31,563 bases of DNA from the NCBI GenBank assembly GCA_950075905.1, contig CATMVR010000004.1, forward strand, positions 1 through 31,563, in the 5' to 3' direction. The notes beneath the pieces were generated by a model. That model did not search any database. It was not told where the DNA came from and saw only the letters and a list, made by a program, of their open reading frames with translations. Origin of the DNA: an uncultured Persicitalea sp. (lineage in GTDB: Bacteria > Bacteroidota > Bacteroidia > Cytophagales > Spirosomataceae). The position numbers and the translations under genes were made by a program. This document shows, in pieces, positions 1 to 7,371 of this stretch; the first letter of the stretch is position 1; the number at the start of each line of letters is the position of its first letter.

Positions 1-1
1 G

Positions 2-1681
2 GCCGTGTGCAAGCAGGTGAAGGAAATGCTCGGTAGCTACGCCGTCCCCCTCCAATTACCTATCGGCGCCGAAGAAAACTTCCGCGGCGTGGTAGACCTG
101 GTAAACTTCCGGGGTATTGAGTGGAACGAAGAAGATAAAGGAATGACCTTCCGTGAGGTACCTATTCCTGAGGATATGATCGAAGAAGCTACCGAGTGGC
201 GCGAGAAATTGCTCGAAGCCGTAGCCGAGTTTGACGATACCCTGATGGAGAAGTACTTCGAAGATCCTACGTCGATCTCCGAAGACGAAATCCTGGCAGC
301 CCTCCGGGCCGCTACCATCAGCATGAAGATCGTACCTATGGTGTGCGGTTCTTCTTTCAAAAACAAAGGAGTGCAGACCATGCTCGACTACGTGATGGCG
401 ATTCTGCCTTCACCAATGGATCGTGGTACTATTACTGGTACGGATCCCCGCACCGAGCAGCCCGTAACCCGCAAGCCCGAAGGAACTGATCCTTTCTGTG
501 CACTGGCGTTCAAAATTGCTACCGACCCCTACGTAGGACGTCTTTGCTTTATCCGTTCTTATTCCGGAACGCTGGAGTCTGGTTCGTACGTCCTGAATAA
601 CCGTTCGGGCAATAAGGAGCGTATCTCGCGTATTTTCCAGATGCACGCCAACAAGCAGAATCAGATTGAGCGCCTGGAAGCGGGTGACATCGGTGCTGTG
701 GTTGGATTTAAAGACATCAAAACCGGCGATACCCTGTCGGATGAGAAGAACCCTATCGTTCTCGAATCCATGGTATTCCCCGAGCCCGTTATCGGTTACG
801 CCATTGAGCCTAAGAAAACGGCCGATCAGGATAAATTCGGTAACGCCATTGCCAAGCTGGTAGAAGAAGATCCTACCCTGCAGGTAAACACCGATGAAGA
901 AACCGGACAGACCATTATCCGGGGTATGGGTGAGCTTCACCTCGAAATCATCATCGACCGGATGCGTCGTGAATTTAAGGTAGAAGTAAATCAGGGTGCT
1001 CCGCAGGTAGCTTATAAGGAAGCTCTGACCAAAAACTACGAGCACCGCGAAGTATACAAGAAGCAGACGGGTGGTCGTGGTAAGTTTGCCGATATTGCTT
1101 TCGAAATCGGACCACGCGACGATCACGAAGAAGGCAAGGAGAAAAATCAGGGCTTGCAGTTTGTCAATGCCATCGTGGGTGGTGTAATTCCCCGTGAATT
1201 CATTCCTTCGATTCAGAAAGGCTTCGACGAAGCCATGAAGAACGGTCCTTTGGCTGGCTACCCGCTGGACTCCATGAAAGTACGTCTGTTCCACGGTTCA
1301 TTCCACGATGTGGATTCGGATTCCTTCTCTTTTGAGATGGCTGCCCGGATTGGCTTCAAAGAATCCGCTCGTCAGGCTGGTGCTAAAATTCTGGAGCCGA
1401 TCATGGCTGTAGAAGTAGTATCTCCCGAAGAGTATACCGGACCAGTAACGGGTGACCTCAACCGTCGCCGCGGTCTGATGAAAGGAATGGACACCCGTGC
1501 CGGTGCCCAGGTAATCAAAGCAGACGTGCCCCTGTCGGAGCTGTTTGGCTACGTGACTGATCTCCGTACGATCACTTCCGGACGTGCTACTGCAAACATT
1601 ACATTCTCTCACTACGACTTTATTCCCCAAAACCTTGCCGAAGCAGTAATTGCCAAAGCCAAGGGTGCGGTGAATGCCTAA
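2..1681 (+). CDS. fusA: Elongation factor G (5'-truncated by window edge)
   Basis: Translocation GTPase EF-G, which moves tRNA-mRNA through the ribosome after each peptide bond. The visible 559 codons match the end of the G domain (PLQLPIGAEENFRGVVDLV), domain II, domain III (GMGELHLEIIIDRM), domain IV (GGRGKFADIAFE) and domain V (GYVTDLRTITSGRATANITF). EF-G is about 700 residues, so roughly 150 N-terminal residues, including the P-loop and switch regions, lie upstream of the window. The frame is open to base 2, so no start codon is proposed. Its position just before rpsJ is the normal str-operon arrangement in Bacteroidota and argues for the housekeeping EF-G rather than a paralogue. No tuf gene lies between fusA and rpsJ. 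Confidence 0.97.
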   Translation, partial: AVCKQVKEMLGSYAVPLQLPIGAEENFRGVVDLVNFRGIEWNEEDKGMTFREVPIPEDMIEEATEWREKLLEAVAEFDDTLMEKYFEDPTSISEDEILAALRAATISMKIVPMVCGSSFKNKGVQTMLDYVMAILPSPMDRGTITGTDPRTEQPVTRKPEGTDPFCALAFKIATDPYVGRLCFIRSYSGTLESGSYVLNNRSGNKERISRIFQMHANKQNQIERLEAGDIGAVVGFKDIKTGDTLSDEKNPIVLESMVFPEPVIGYAIEPKKTADQDKFGNAIAKLVEEDPTLQVNTDEETGQTIIRGMGELHLEIIIDRMRREFKVEVNQGAPQVAYKEALTKNYEHREVYKKQTGGRGKFADIAFEIGPRDDHEEGKEKNQGLQFVNAIVGGVIPREFIPSIQKGFDEAMKNGPLAGYPLDSMKVRLFHGSFHDVDSDSFSFEMAARIGFKESARQAGAKILEPIMAVEVVSPEEYTGPVTGDLNRRRGLMKGMDTRAGAQVIKADVPLSELFGYVTDLRTITSGRATANITFSHYDFIPQNLAEAVIAKAKGAVNA

Positions 1682-1691
1682 ATATACCGGG

Positions 1692-1719
1692 AAACAGCAG
1701 GAATTCATTCCTGCTGTTT
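1692..1719 (+). terminator. 12-bp hairpin after fusA
   Basis: AAACAGCAGGAA (1692-1703) and TTCCTGCTGTTT (1708-1719) form a perfect 12-bp stem with a TTCA loop, starting 11 bases after the fusA stop. Only a short pyrimidine stretch (CTTT) follows. It may be a weak terminator separating the str genes from rpsJ, or a processing or 3'-end-stabilising hairpin. Confidence 0.55.
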
Positions 1720-1817
1720 CTTTGAAAAAACATCGCATGGATGAAGCAAATGGTTCTTTCATTCATGGATACCGTCGCGAACGGAGCCTTTTTAGTGAAC
1801 CAGCCTAGTAAAAAACA

Positions 1818-2123
1818 ATGAATCAGAAAATTCGCATTAAACTCAAATCTTTCGACCACAACCTGGTTGATAAGTCGGCCGAGAAAATCGTAAAGGCTGT
1901 AAAAGCAACGGGAGCTGTCGTAAGCGGCCCTATCCCTTTGCCCACCGAGAAGGAGATCTTTACCGTTCTTCGCTCACCCCACGTTAATAAGAAGTCTCGG
2001 GAGCAATTCCAGCTTTGTACGTACAAGCGTTTGGTGGACATTTTCTCAACGAGTGCCAAGACGGTTGACGCCCTCATGAAGCTGGAACTTCCCAGCGGCG
2101 TGGACGTAGAGATCAAGGTTTAA
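1818..2123 (+). CDS. rpsJ: 30S ribosomal protein S10 (uS10)
   Basis: Small-subunit head protein, which in other bacteria also acts in NusB-dependent antitermination. The 101 residues are the usual length. The family pattern is clear: IRIKLKSFDHNLVDKSAEKI at the start, GPIPLPTEKEIFTVLRSPHVNKKSREQF in the middle and a C-terminal DVEIKV strand. The ATG at 1818 is preceded by an A-rich stretch and no Shine-Dalgarno. It stands apart from its neighbours, 136 bases after fusA behind a hairpin and 299 bases before rplC, where most S10 operons are tightly packed. Confidence 0.98.
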   Translation: MNQKIRIKLKSFDHNLVDKSAEKIVKAVKATGAVVSGPIPLPTEKEIFTVLRSPHVNKKSREQFQLCTYKRLVDIFSTSAKTVDALMKLELPSGVDVEIKV

Positions 2124-2133
2124 GTTATAAAAG

Positions 2134-2163
2134 ACAGGAAGCCCCGATAGTTTATCTTCCTGT
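2134..2163 (+). other. Stem-loop just after rpsJ
   Basis: ACAGGAAG (2134-2141) pairs perfectly with CTTCCTGT (2156-2163) across a 14-nt loop, 10 bases after the rpsJ stop. No T-run follows, so it is not an obvious intrinsic terminator. It is the first element of the structured rpsJ-rplC spacer. Confidence 0.45.
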
Positions 2164-2208
2164 TCTGATCACATATTGGTCGGGTGAAGGTCCGGAAATC
2201 TGGAAACC

Positions 2209-2286
2209 ACATCTGAGTTCTTCTAGCCGAAAGGAGTATGCATTTACTCTTGAAATTATTTCACGGCGACGATTGAAGTCAGATGT
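2209..2286 (+). promoter_or_regulatory. Candidate antiterminator / r-protein leader upstream of rplC
   Basis: ACATCTGA (2209-2216) is exactly complementary to TCAGATGT (2279-2286), which is also the left arm of the terminator at 2277-2301, so the two pairings exclude each other. The long helix would enclose GCCG (2226-2229) with CGGC (2264-2267), and inside that two small hairpins: GAGTA/TACTC (2234-2249) and TGAAA/TTTCA (2251-2263). This is the layout of a transcription attenuator. In Escherichia coli the S10 operon is controlled by uL4, encoded here by rplD two genes downstream, so uL4 is the natural candidate ligand. The ligand is inference. Confidence 0.6.
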
Positions 2287-2307
2287 ACCCCACATCTGAC
2301 TTTTTTT
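2277..2307 (+). terminator. Intrinsic terminator between rpsJ and rplC
   Basis: AGTCAGATGT (2277-2286) pairs perfectly with ACATCTGACT (2292-2301) around a 5-nt loop and runs into seven T (2301-2307). It is a textbook Rho-independent terminator inside an r-protein cluster. Its left arm can alternatively pair upstream, which suggests conditional termination. Confidence 0.85.
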
Positions 2308-2363
2308 GTTGATAATCAGAAAAATAATAAACGGAACCACATAAGATAGTCAGATCATTTCAC

Positions 2364-2371
2364 TAACTTTG
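2364..2371 (+). promoter_or_regulatory. Bacteroidota -7 element upstream of rplC
   Basis: TAACTTTG matches the Bacteroidota -7 consensus TAnnTTTG and is followed by GCA. It lies 51 bases before the rplC ATG and downstream of the attenuator. No clear TTTG/TTG -33 box is found 19-21 bases upstream, so strength is uncertain. It would give rplC a constitutive start that bypasses the terminator. Confidence 0.5.
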
Positions 2372-2422
2372 CAGTCCGTTTCAAAAAATAGGTTTAATCC
2401 TGCTATTTTAAAACAATAAAAG

Positions 2423-3043
2423 ATGTCTGGTTTAATAGGTAAGAAGATCGGAATGACCAGTTTGTACAATGCTGACGGGCAGGCTCTGGCATGTACGGTA
2501 ATTCAGGCTGGTCCCTGCGTTGTAACGCAGGTAAGATCCGAAGAAAAAGATGGCTACAAGGCTATTCAGCTTGCATTTGGTGAGAAGAAAGAAAAAACGA
2601 CCACCAAGTCCCTGCTGGGTCACTTCAAAGCAGCCAATACAACTCCCAAGCAAAAGCTGGTTGAGTTCAAGTACTTCGAAGAGGAGCACGAACTAGGTAA
2701 AACGCTTTCCATTCAGGACATTTTCATCGAAGGTGAGTTTGTTGATGTAATCGGTAAAGCCAAAGGACGTGGATTTCAAGGAGTTGTTAAACGCCACGGA
2801 TTTGGCGGGGTGGGTGGTCAAACCCACGGTCAGCACAACCGAGCTCGTCACCCGGGTTCAATTGGTGCCTGTTCGTTCCCTTCACGGGTATTTAAAGGTA
2901 TCCGGATGGGTGGCCGGATGGGTAACAACCGGGTAAAAATTCAGAACCTGCGCATTCTGAAAGTGATTCCCGAGCAAAACCTTTTGGTTATTAGTGGCTC
3001 GATCCCCGGTTCAAAAAATTCATTTGTAATCATTGAGAAATAA
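2423..3043 (+). CDS. rplC: 50S ribosomal protein L3 (uL3)
   Basis: Large-subunit assembly-initiator protein whose long loop reaches towards the peptidyl-transferase centre. The 206 residues begin MSGLIGKKIGMTSLYNADGQ and contain the conserved loop GGQTHGQHNRARHPGSIGAC and VFKGIRMGGRMGNNRVKIQN. The loop reads GSIGACSFPSRVFKG where Escherichia coli has GSIGQNQTPGKVFKG, so the glutamine methylated by PrmB there is absent here. It starts the long packed gene run, with rplD five bases after its stop. Expression is probably set by the leader and promoter at 2209-2371. Confidence 0.98.
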   Translation: MSGLIGKKIGMTSLYNADGQALACTVIQAGPCVVTQVRSEEKDGYKAIQLAFGEKKEKTTTKSLLGHFKAANTTPKQKLVEFKYFEEEHELGKTLSIQDIFIEGEFVDVIGKAKGRGFQGVVKRHGFGGVGGQTHGQHNRARHPGSIGACSFPSRVFKGIRMGGRMGNNRVKIQNLRILKVIPEQNLLVISGSIPGSKNSFVIIEK

Positions 3044-3048
3044 AACCG

Positions 3049-3678
3049 ATGGAACTGTCCGTAATTAATATAAAAGGAGAAGATACCGGTAAGAAGGTAA
3101 CCCTATCGGAAGAGATCTTCGGCATTGAGCCAAACGAGCACGCTGTCTATCTGGACGTGAAGCAGTATTTGGCCAATCAGCGTCAGGGAACGCACAAATC
3201 TAAGGAGCGCGCGGAAGTGAACTATTCAACCCGCAAGCTTAAGCGTCAAAAGGGTACCGGTGGTGCTCGGGCGGGTAGCCGCAAGTCGCCCGTGTTCGTA
3301 GGTGGTGGTCGTATCTTCGGTCCCCGTCCCCGCGACTACGGTTTCAAATTGAATAAAAAGGTAAAGGTACTGGCCCGTAAGTCTGCTCTGGCAGCCAAGG
3401 CAAACGCTGACTCCGTTTCCATCATGGAAGAGTTCACGTTCGATGCACCCAAGACCAAGTCGTATCTGAATATCCTGAATGCGCTTTCGCTGACGGGTAA
3501 GAAGACCTTGCTGATCCTGGCTGCGGCCGATGAGAACGTATACCTGTCGGGTCGTAACATTCCCAAGACGAAGATTGTTACGGCAGACATGGTGAATACG
3601 TATGACCTTATGAATGCAGATCGTCTTTTGATTAGCGAGCCTGCCCTGTCTGTACTAGAAAACCTATTGAATAATTAA
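3049..3678 (+). CDS. rplD: 50S ribosomal protein L4 (uL4)
   Basis: uL4 binds 23S rRNA and lines the peptide exit tunnel with an extended loop. The 209 residues show the tunnel-loop signature RQGTHKSKERAEVNYSTRKL followed by KRQKGTGGARAGSRKSPVFV and GGGRIFGPRPRDYGFKLNKK, then the globular C-terminal part (GKKTLLILAAADENVYLSGRN). In Escherichia coli uL4 is the autogenous repressor of the S10 operon, which makes it the natural effector for the attenuator upstream of rplC. Only two bases separate its stop from rplW. Confidence 0.98.
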   Translation: MELSVINIKGEDTGKKVTLSEEIFGIEPNEHAVYLDVKQYLANQRQGTHKSKERAEVNYSTRKLKRQKGTGGARAGSRKSPVFVGGGRIFGPRPRDYGFKLNKKVKVLARKSALAAKANADSVSIMEEFTFDAPKTKSYLNILNALSLTGKKTLLILAAADENVYLSGRNIPKTKIVTADMVNTYDLMNADRLLISEPALSVLENLLNN

Positions 3679-3680
3679 TC

Positions 3681-3968
3681 ATGAGTGTACTTAAGCGTCC
3701 GATCATCACTGAAAAGATTACCGCTCAGGGAAATCTTGGTAAGTACGCCTTTGAAGTAGCAAAAGATGCGAATAAGGTGGAGATAAAGAAGGCTGTAGAG
3801 AAAATGTACGGGGTTACCGTGAAGAGCGTCAATACCATGCGCTGCATCGGAAAAGCCAAGACCCGCATTTCAAGCGGCAAGTTTATCTCTGGAAAAACAT
3901 CAACGTACAAGAAAGCTATCGTCACCGTCGCAGAAGGCGAGATGATTGACATCTACGGAGAAGTATAA
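3681..3968 (+). CDS. rplW: 50S ribosomal protein L23 (uL23)
   Basis: Protein at the tunnel exit that forms the docking site for trigger factor and SRP. The 95 residues begin with the family start (SVLKRPIITEKITAQGNLGK), then YAFEVAKDANKVEIKKAVEKMYGVTVKSVNT, a basic loop (KAKTRISSGKFISGKTSTYK) and a final beta strand KAIVTVAEGEMIDIY. The ATG at 3681 follows the rplD stop by two bases, indicating translational coupling. A 41-base spacer precedes rplB. Confidence 0.97.
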   Translation: MSVLKRPIITEKITAQGNLGKYAFEVAKDANKVEIKKAVEKMYGVTVKSVNTMRCIGKAKTRISSGKFISGKTSTYKKAIVTVAEGEMIDIYGEV

Positions 3969-4009
3969 GCGATAGTTGACTGATTCATAACATTGACGAG
4001 CATATAGCA

Positions 4010-4834
4010 ATGGCAGTTAAAAAATTAAAACCCACAAGTCCAGGACAGCGTTTCCGTATAGCTCCCTCTTTTTCGGAGATTACGGCATCCAAGCCTGAGC
4101 GCAGCCTGATTGAGCCGATCAAGAAATCGGGCGGCCGGAATAGCCAGGGGCGCCGCACGATGCGTCACATTGGAGGTGGTCATAAGAAGATGTACCGTAT
4201 CATTGATTTCAAAAGAAATCGCTTTGATGGACCGGCTACCGTAATGACCATCGAGTACGATCCCAACCGTTCGGCTCGTATTGCCCTGGTAGAGTATGCC
4301 GATGGTGAGAAACGCTACATCCTGGCTCCTAATGGCCTCAACGTAGGTCAGAAGATCATCTCCGGAAGCAGCGTAGCTCCTGAGGTTGGAAATGCCCTCC
4401 CTTTGAGCGCCATGCCTATCGGTACAATCGTTCACAATATTGAGCTTACCCCCGGCAAGGGAGGTCAGTTTGCCCGCAGCGCTGGTACTTATGCGCAGTT
4501 GGTAGCTCGTGAAGGCCGCTACGCGGTACTTCGCCTTCCTTCCAGCGAAATGCGTATGATCCTTTCGGCCTGCGTTGCTACGGTCGGAACGGTATCTAAC
4601 TCTACCCACATGAACGTGAACCTCGGCAAAGCCGGACGTAAGCGTTGGCTGGGACGTCGTCCCCGCGTAAGAGGTGTGGCTATGAACCCTGTCGATCACC
4701 CCATGGGTGGTGGTGAAGGACGTGCCTCCGGAGGTCAGCCCCGGTCACGGAACGGCCAGTTTGCCAAAGGGTTGAAGACCAGAAACCGCAAGAAGCATTC
4801 TGAAAAACTGATTATTAGCAGACGTAAAAAGTAA
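4010..4834 (+). CDS. rplB: 50S ribosomal protein L2 (uL2)
   Basis: Core large-subunit protein needed for subunit joining and peptidyl transfer. The 274 residues match the family length. Visible landmarks are the N-terminal KPTSPGQRF, GRRTMRHIGGGHKKMYRIID, the RNA-binding fold, and the C-terminal MNPVDHPMGGGEGRASGG with the conserved histidine equivalent to His229 of Escherichia coli, then a basic tail ending SRRKK. rpsS follows after nine bases. Confidence 0.98.
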   Translation: MAVKKLKPTSPGQRFRIAPSFSEITASKPERSLIEPIKKSGGRNSQGRRTMRHIGGGHKKMYRIIDFKRNRFDGPATVMTIEYDPNRSARIALVEYADGEKRYILAPNGLNVGQKIISGSSVAPEVGNALPLSAMPIGTIVHNIELTPGKGGQFARSAGTYAQLVAREGRYAVLRLPSSEMRMILSACVATVGTVSNSTHMNVNLGKAGRKRWLGRRPRVRGVAMNPVDHPMGGGEGRASGGQPRSRNGQFAKGLKTRNRKKHSEKLIISRRKK

Positions 4835-4843
4835 GATAGCTAC

Positions 4844-5122
4844 ATGGCACGTTCATTAAAAAAAGGACCTTATATAGATTATCGTTTGGACAACAAGATC
4901 CAGGCGATGAATAACGCAGCCCGCAAGTCGGTCATCAAGACCTGGTCACGCCGGTCGATGATTTCTCCCGATTTTATCGGACATACGTTTGCCGTTCACA
5001 ATGGCAATAAGTTCATACCGGTATATGTGACCGAAAACATGGTAGGACATAAGCTGGGAGAGTTTGCGCCAACGCGTAACTTCCGTGGCCACACTGCCAA
5101 GAAAGATAAGGGTAGAAGATAA
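4844..5122 (+). CDS. rpsS: 30S ribosomal protein S19 (uS19)
   Basis: Small-subunit head protein that complexes with uS13 near the A site. The 92 residues begin MARSLKKGPYIDYRLDNKIQ and contain the near-invariant KTWSRRSMISPDFIGHTFAV and MVGHKLGEFAPTRNFRGH blocks. It lies between rplB and rplV as in nearly all bacteria. Confidence 0.98.
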   Translation: MARSLKKGPYIDYRLDNKIQAMNNAARKSVIKTWSRRSMISPDFIGHTFAVHNGNKFIPVYVTENMVGHKLGEFAPTRNFRGHTAKKDKGRR

Positions 5123-5178
5123 ACTTTGTTGATTGCCAACCTTTGCCGACAGGCTTGGAAAGGCTAAACTGTAAGAAC

Positions 5179-5568
5179 ATGGAAGCAAAAGCAATACTAA
5201 GAAATGTACCTACCTCGCCTCGCAAGATGCGTCTGGTAGCCGACATGATTCGCGGTCAAAAAGTCAGCAAAGCTTTGGCCCTATTAAAGTTTCAGCCCAA
5301 CGCGGCTTCTCCAATCCTGCATAAAGTACTGCTTTCGGCCGTAGCCAACTGGCAGCAGGGAAACGAGGACGCTAAAATTGAAGACGCTGATCTTTACGTA
5401 AAGACGGTTTTCGTTGACGGAGGCCGTATGCTGAAGCGCCTTCGTCCTGCTCCTCAGGGCCGGGCTCACCGGATCCGCAAGCGTTCCAATCACATCACAA
5501 TAGTGATTGATGACGCCTCCACGGAGTCAGAATTTGTAGAAGCAGAAGTAAGTAACACCGAATCATAA
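5179..5568 (+). CDS. rplV: 50S ribosomal protein L22 (uL22)
   Basis: uL22 touches all 23S rRNA domains and contributes the beta-hairpin that narrows the exit tunnel. I start it at the ATG at 5179 (MEAKAILRNVPTSPRKMRLV), giving 129 residues. The frame can be extended to a TTG at 5143, but the extra twelve residues are not family-like. The tunnel hairpin is visible as KTVFVDGGRMLKRLRPAPQG followed by RAHRIRKRSNHITIVI. An acidic tail (DASTESEFVEAEVSNTES) extends past the usual end. rpsC starts 16 bases after the stop. Confidence 0.97.
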   Translation: MEAKAILRNVPTSPRKMRLVADMIRGQKVSKALALLKFQPNAASPILHKVLLSAVANWQQGNEDAKIEDADLYVKTVFVDGGRMLKRLRPAPQGRAHRIRKRSNHITIVIDDASTESEFVEAEVSNTES

Positions 5569-5584
5569 ACGATCTAGATATACA

Positions 5585-6373
5585 ATGGGACAAAAGGTAA
5601 ACCCAATAGGTCTGAGACTAGGCATTGTTAGAGGATGGGAGTCGAGCTGGTATGGTGGAAAGGACTTCTCTGACAAATTAGTGGAAGACGAAAAAATCCG
5701 CAACTATATTCAGGCGCGTATCCCCAAGGGATCTATCTCGAAAGTAGTTATCGAGCGTACCCTGAAGCGGATTACGCTGACCATCCACACGGCTCGTCCG
5801 GGCATCGTGATTGGTAAGGGTGGAAGCGAAGTCGATAAAATCAAAGAAGAGCTTAAAAAGATAACCGGTAAGGACGTACAGATCAATATTTATGAGATCA
5901 AACGTCCCGAAATCGACGCCAAACTGGTAGGAGAGGCAATCGCCCAGCAGCTGCAGGCTCGTATTTCGTACCGTCGGGCTATGAAGCAGTCTATTTCTTC
6001 GGCCATGCGGGTAGGTTCACAAGGAATTAAAATTCGTTTGTCCGGTCGTCTGGGTGGTGCCGAAATGGCCCGCACGGAAGAGTACAAGGAAGGACGTATT
6101 CCCCTGCACACCCTTCGTGCCGATATCGACTACGCGGTATCCGAAGCACAGACTATCTATGGTAAAATCGGTATCAAAGTGTGGGTCTTCAAGGGCGAAC
6201 TCTACGGAAAGCGTGACCTCACGCCAAGCGCAGCAACGGCTCAGGCAGATCGCAACGACCGCAGCGAACGCGGAGGCAGAGGCGGTGACCGTCGCGGCCG
6301 GGGTGGCGATAACGAGAAAGGTGGCGCAGATCGCGGAGACCGTCGTAAGAGAACCCGAAACAAGAAGAAGTAA
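5585..6373 (+). CDS. rpsC: 30S ribosomal protein S3 (uS3) with RGG-rich tail
   Basis: uS3 lies at the mRNA entry channel and, with uS4 and uS5, supports mRNA unwinding. The start MGQKVNPIGLRLGIVRGW, the KH-domain GxxG loop (GIVIGKGGSEVDKI, about residues 74-87) and the C-terminal domain (IRLSGRLGGAEMARTE) are canonical. The protein is 262 residues, longer than the Escherichia coli 233. From about residue 213 it carries a low-complexity extension rich in Arg, Gly and Asp (SERGGRGGDRRGRGGDN) ending RKRTRNKKK. RGG-type tails bind RNA in other proteins; a role here is inference. Confidence 0.98.
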   Translation: MGQKVNPIGLRLGIVRGWESSWYGGKDFSDKLVEDEKIRNYIQARIPKGSISKVVIERTLKRITLTIHTARPGIVIGKGGSEVDKIKEELKKITGKDVQINIYEIKRPEIDAKLVGEAIAQQLQARISYRRAMKQSISSAMRVGSQGIKIRLSGRLGGAEMARTEEYKEGRIPLHTLRADIDYAVSEAQTIYGKIGIKVWVFKGELYGKRDLTPSAATAQADRNDRSERGGRGGDRRGRGGDNEKGGADRGDRRKRTRNKKK

Positions 6374-6419
6374 TTAGAACGATATCCGACGCTAGCCGAC
6401 GGTACAAATAAATAGAATC

Positions 6420-6845
6420 ATGTTACAGCCGAAAAGAACCAAATTTCGCAAGCAGCAGAAAGATAAAGGCGGCTTCAACGGAATTGCATCGCGTGGTCAC
6501 CAGATCTCTTTTGGATCATTCGCTATAAAGGCTCTGGAGCCAGGTTGGCTTACTGCCCGCCAGATCGAAGCAGCCCGTATTTCTGTAACCCGTGCGATGA
6601 AACGGGAAGGACAGGTTTGGATCCGGGTATTTCCCGACAAGCCTATCACGAAGAAGCCTGCTGAAGTACGTATGGGTAAAGGAAAAGGTGCTCCTGAGTA
6701 TTGGGTGGCCATGATTAAGCCCGGAACGATCATTTTCGAAGCAGCCGGTGTTAGCCTTGATACTGCTAATGAGGCCCTCCGCCTCGCCGCGCAGAAGCTC
6801 CCGATTAAGACAAAATTCATCGTCCGTCGCGATTATCAGGAATAG
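6420..6845 (+). CDS. rplP: 50S ribosomal protein L16 (uL16)
   Basis: Late-assembly protein that helps shape the A-site tRNA pocket and peptidyl-transferase centre. The 141 residues show the family blocks MLQPKRTKFRKQQKDKGGFN, ARQIEAARISVTRAMKREGQ, and RMGKGKGAPEYWVAMIKPGT, ending with LPIKTKFIVRRDYQE. It sits between rpsC and rpmC with 46-base and 45-base spacers. Confidence 0.98.
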   Translation: MLQPKRTKFRKQQKDKGGFNGIASRGHQISFGSFAIKALEPGWLTARQIEAARISVTRAMKREGQVWIRVFPDKPITKKPAEVRMGKGKGAPEYWVAMIKPGTIIFEAAGVSLDTANEALRLAAQKLPIKTKFIVRRDYQE

Positions 6846-6890
6846 CACGCACTCTGCTGCGTTTTCTGAACCATACAAATTGATAAAGCA

Positions 6891-7088
6891 ATGAAGAACC
6901 AAGAAATAAAAGCCCTTTCAGCAGACCAATTGAAGGAGCAGATCGCCCAGGAGAGAGAGCGCTTGCTGCGTTTGAAGTTTGCCCATGCTGTTTCTCCCAT
7001 TGAGAACCCGATCCGAATCCGGGCCGCTCGTAAGCAAATCGCCCGGCTTCTAACGGAGCTAACGGTAAAATCTTCCCAACCGCAATAA
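6891..7088 (+). CDS. rpmC: 50S ribosomal protein L29 (uL29)
   Basis: Small two-helix protein next to uL23 at the tunnel exit. The 65 residues include the family pattern LSADQLKEQIAQERERLLRL, the AHAVSPIENPIRIRAARKQI turn and the helix ARLLTELTVK. The order rplP-rpmC-rpsQ is universal. Confidence 0.96.
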   Translation: MKNQEIKALSADQLKEQIAQERERLLRLKFAHAVSPIENPIRIRAARKQIARLLTELTVKSSQPQ

Positions 7089-7105
7089 TTAGCAGCTAAG
7101 AAATC

Positions 7106-7369
7106 ATGGAGGAAATAAAGAGAAATTTACGTAAAGAAAGAGTAGGCCGCGTAGTAAGTGACAAGATGGAAAAGTCTTGCGTCATTACGGTCGAACGTAA
7201 GGTAAAGCACCCAATGTACGGTAAGTTCATGAAAAAGACGAGCAAGCTGATGGTGCACGATGAGGAGAACCAGTGTGGAATCGGTGATACGGTCCGCGTG
7301 ATGGAGACCCGCCCGCTTAGCAAGAATAAGCGTTGGAGATTAGTAGAAATCATTGAAAGAGCGAAGTAA
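7106..7369 (+). CDS. rpsQ: 30S ribosomal protein S17 (uS17)
   Basis: Primary 16S rRNA binding protein with an OB fold. The 87 residues contain the signature VGRVVSDKMEKSCVITVERK, then VKHPMYGKFMKKTSKLMVHD, GIGDTVRVMETRPLSKNKRW and the final strand RLVEIIERAK. The start codon runs directly into GGAGGAAAT, so the purine-rich run is inside the gene rather than a usable Shine-Dalgarno. rplN begins two bases after the stop. Confidence 0.97.
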   Translation: MEEIKRNLRKERVGRVVSDKMEKSCVITVERKVKHPMYGKFMKKTSKLMVHDEENQCGIGDTVRVMETRPLSKNKRWRLVEIIERAK

Positions 7370-7371
7370 CA

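Noticed and set aside
1737..1776. Imperfect inverted repeat ATGGATGAA / TTCATTCAT between fusA and rpsJ
   Set aside because: Short with a mismatch and a long loop; not distinguishable from chance.
5143..5178. TTG start extending rplV
   Set aside because: The twelve added residues are not uL22-like and ATG 5179 gives the family N terminus.
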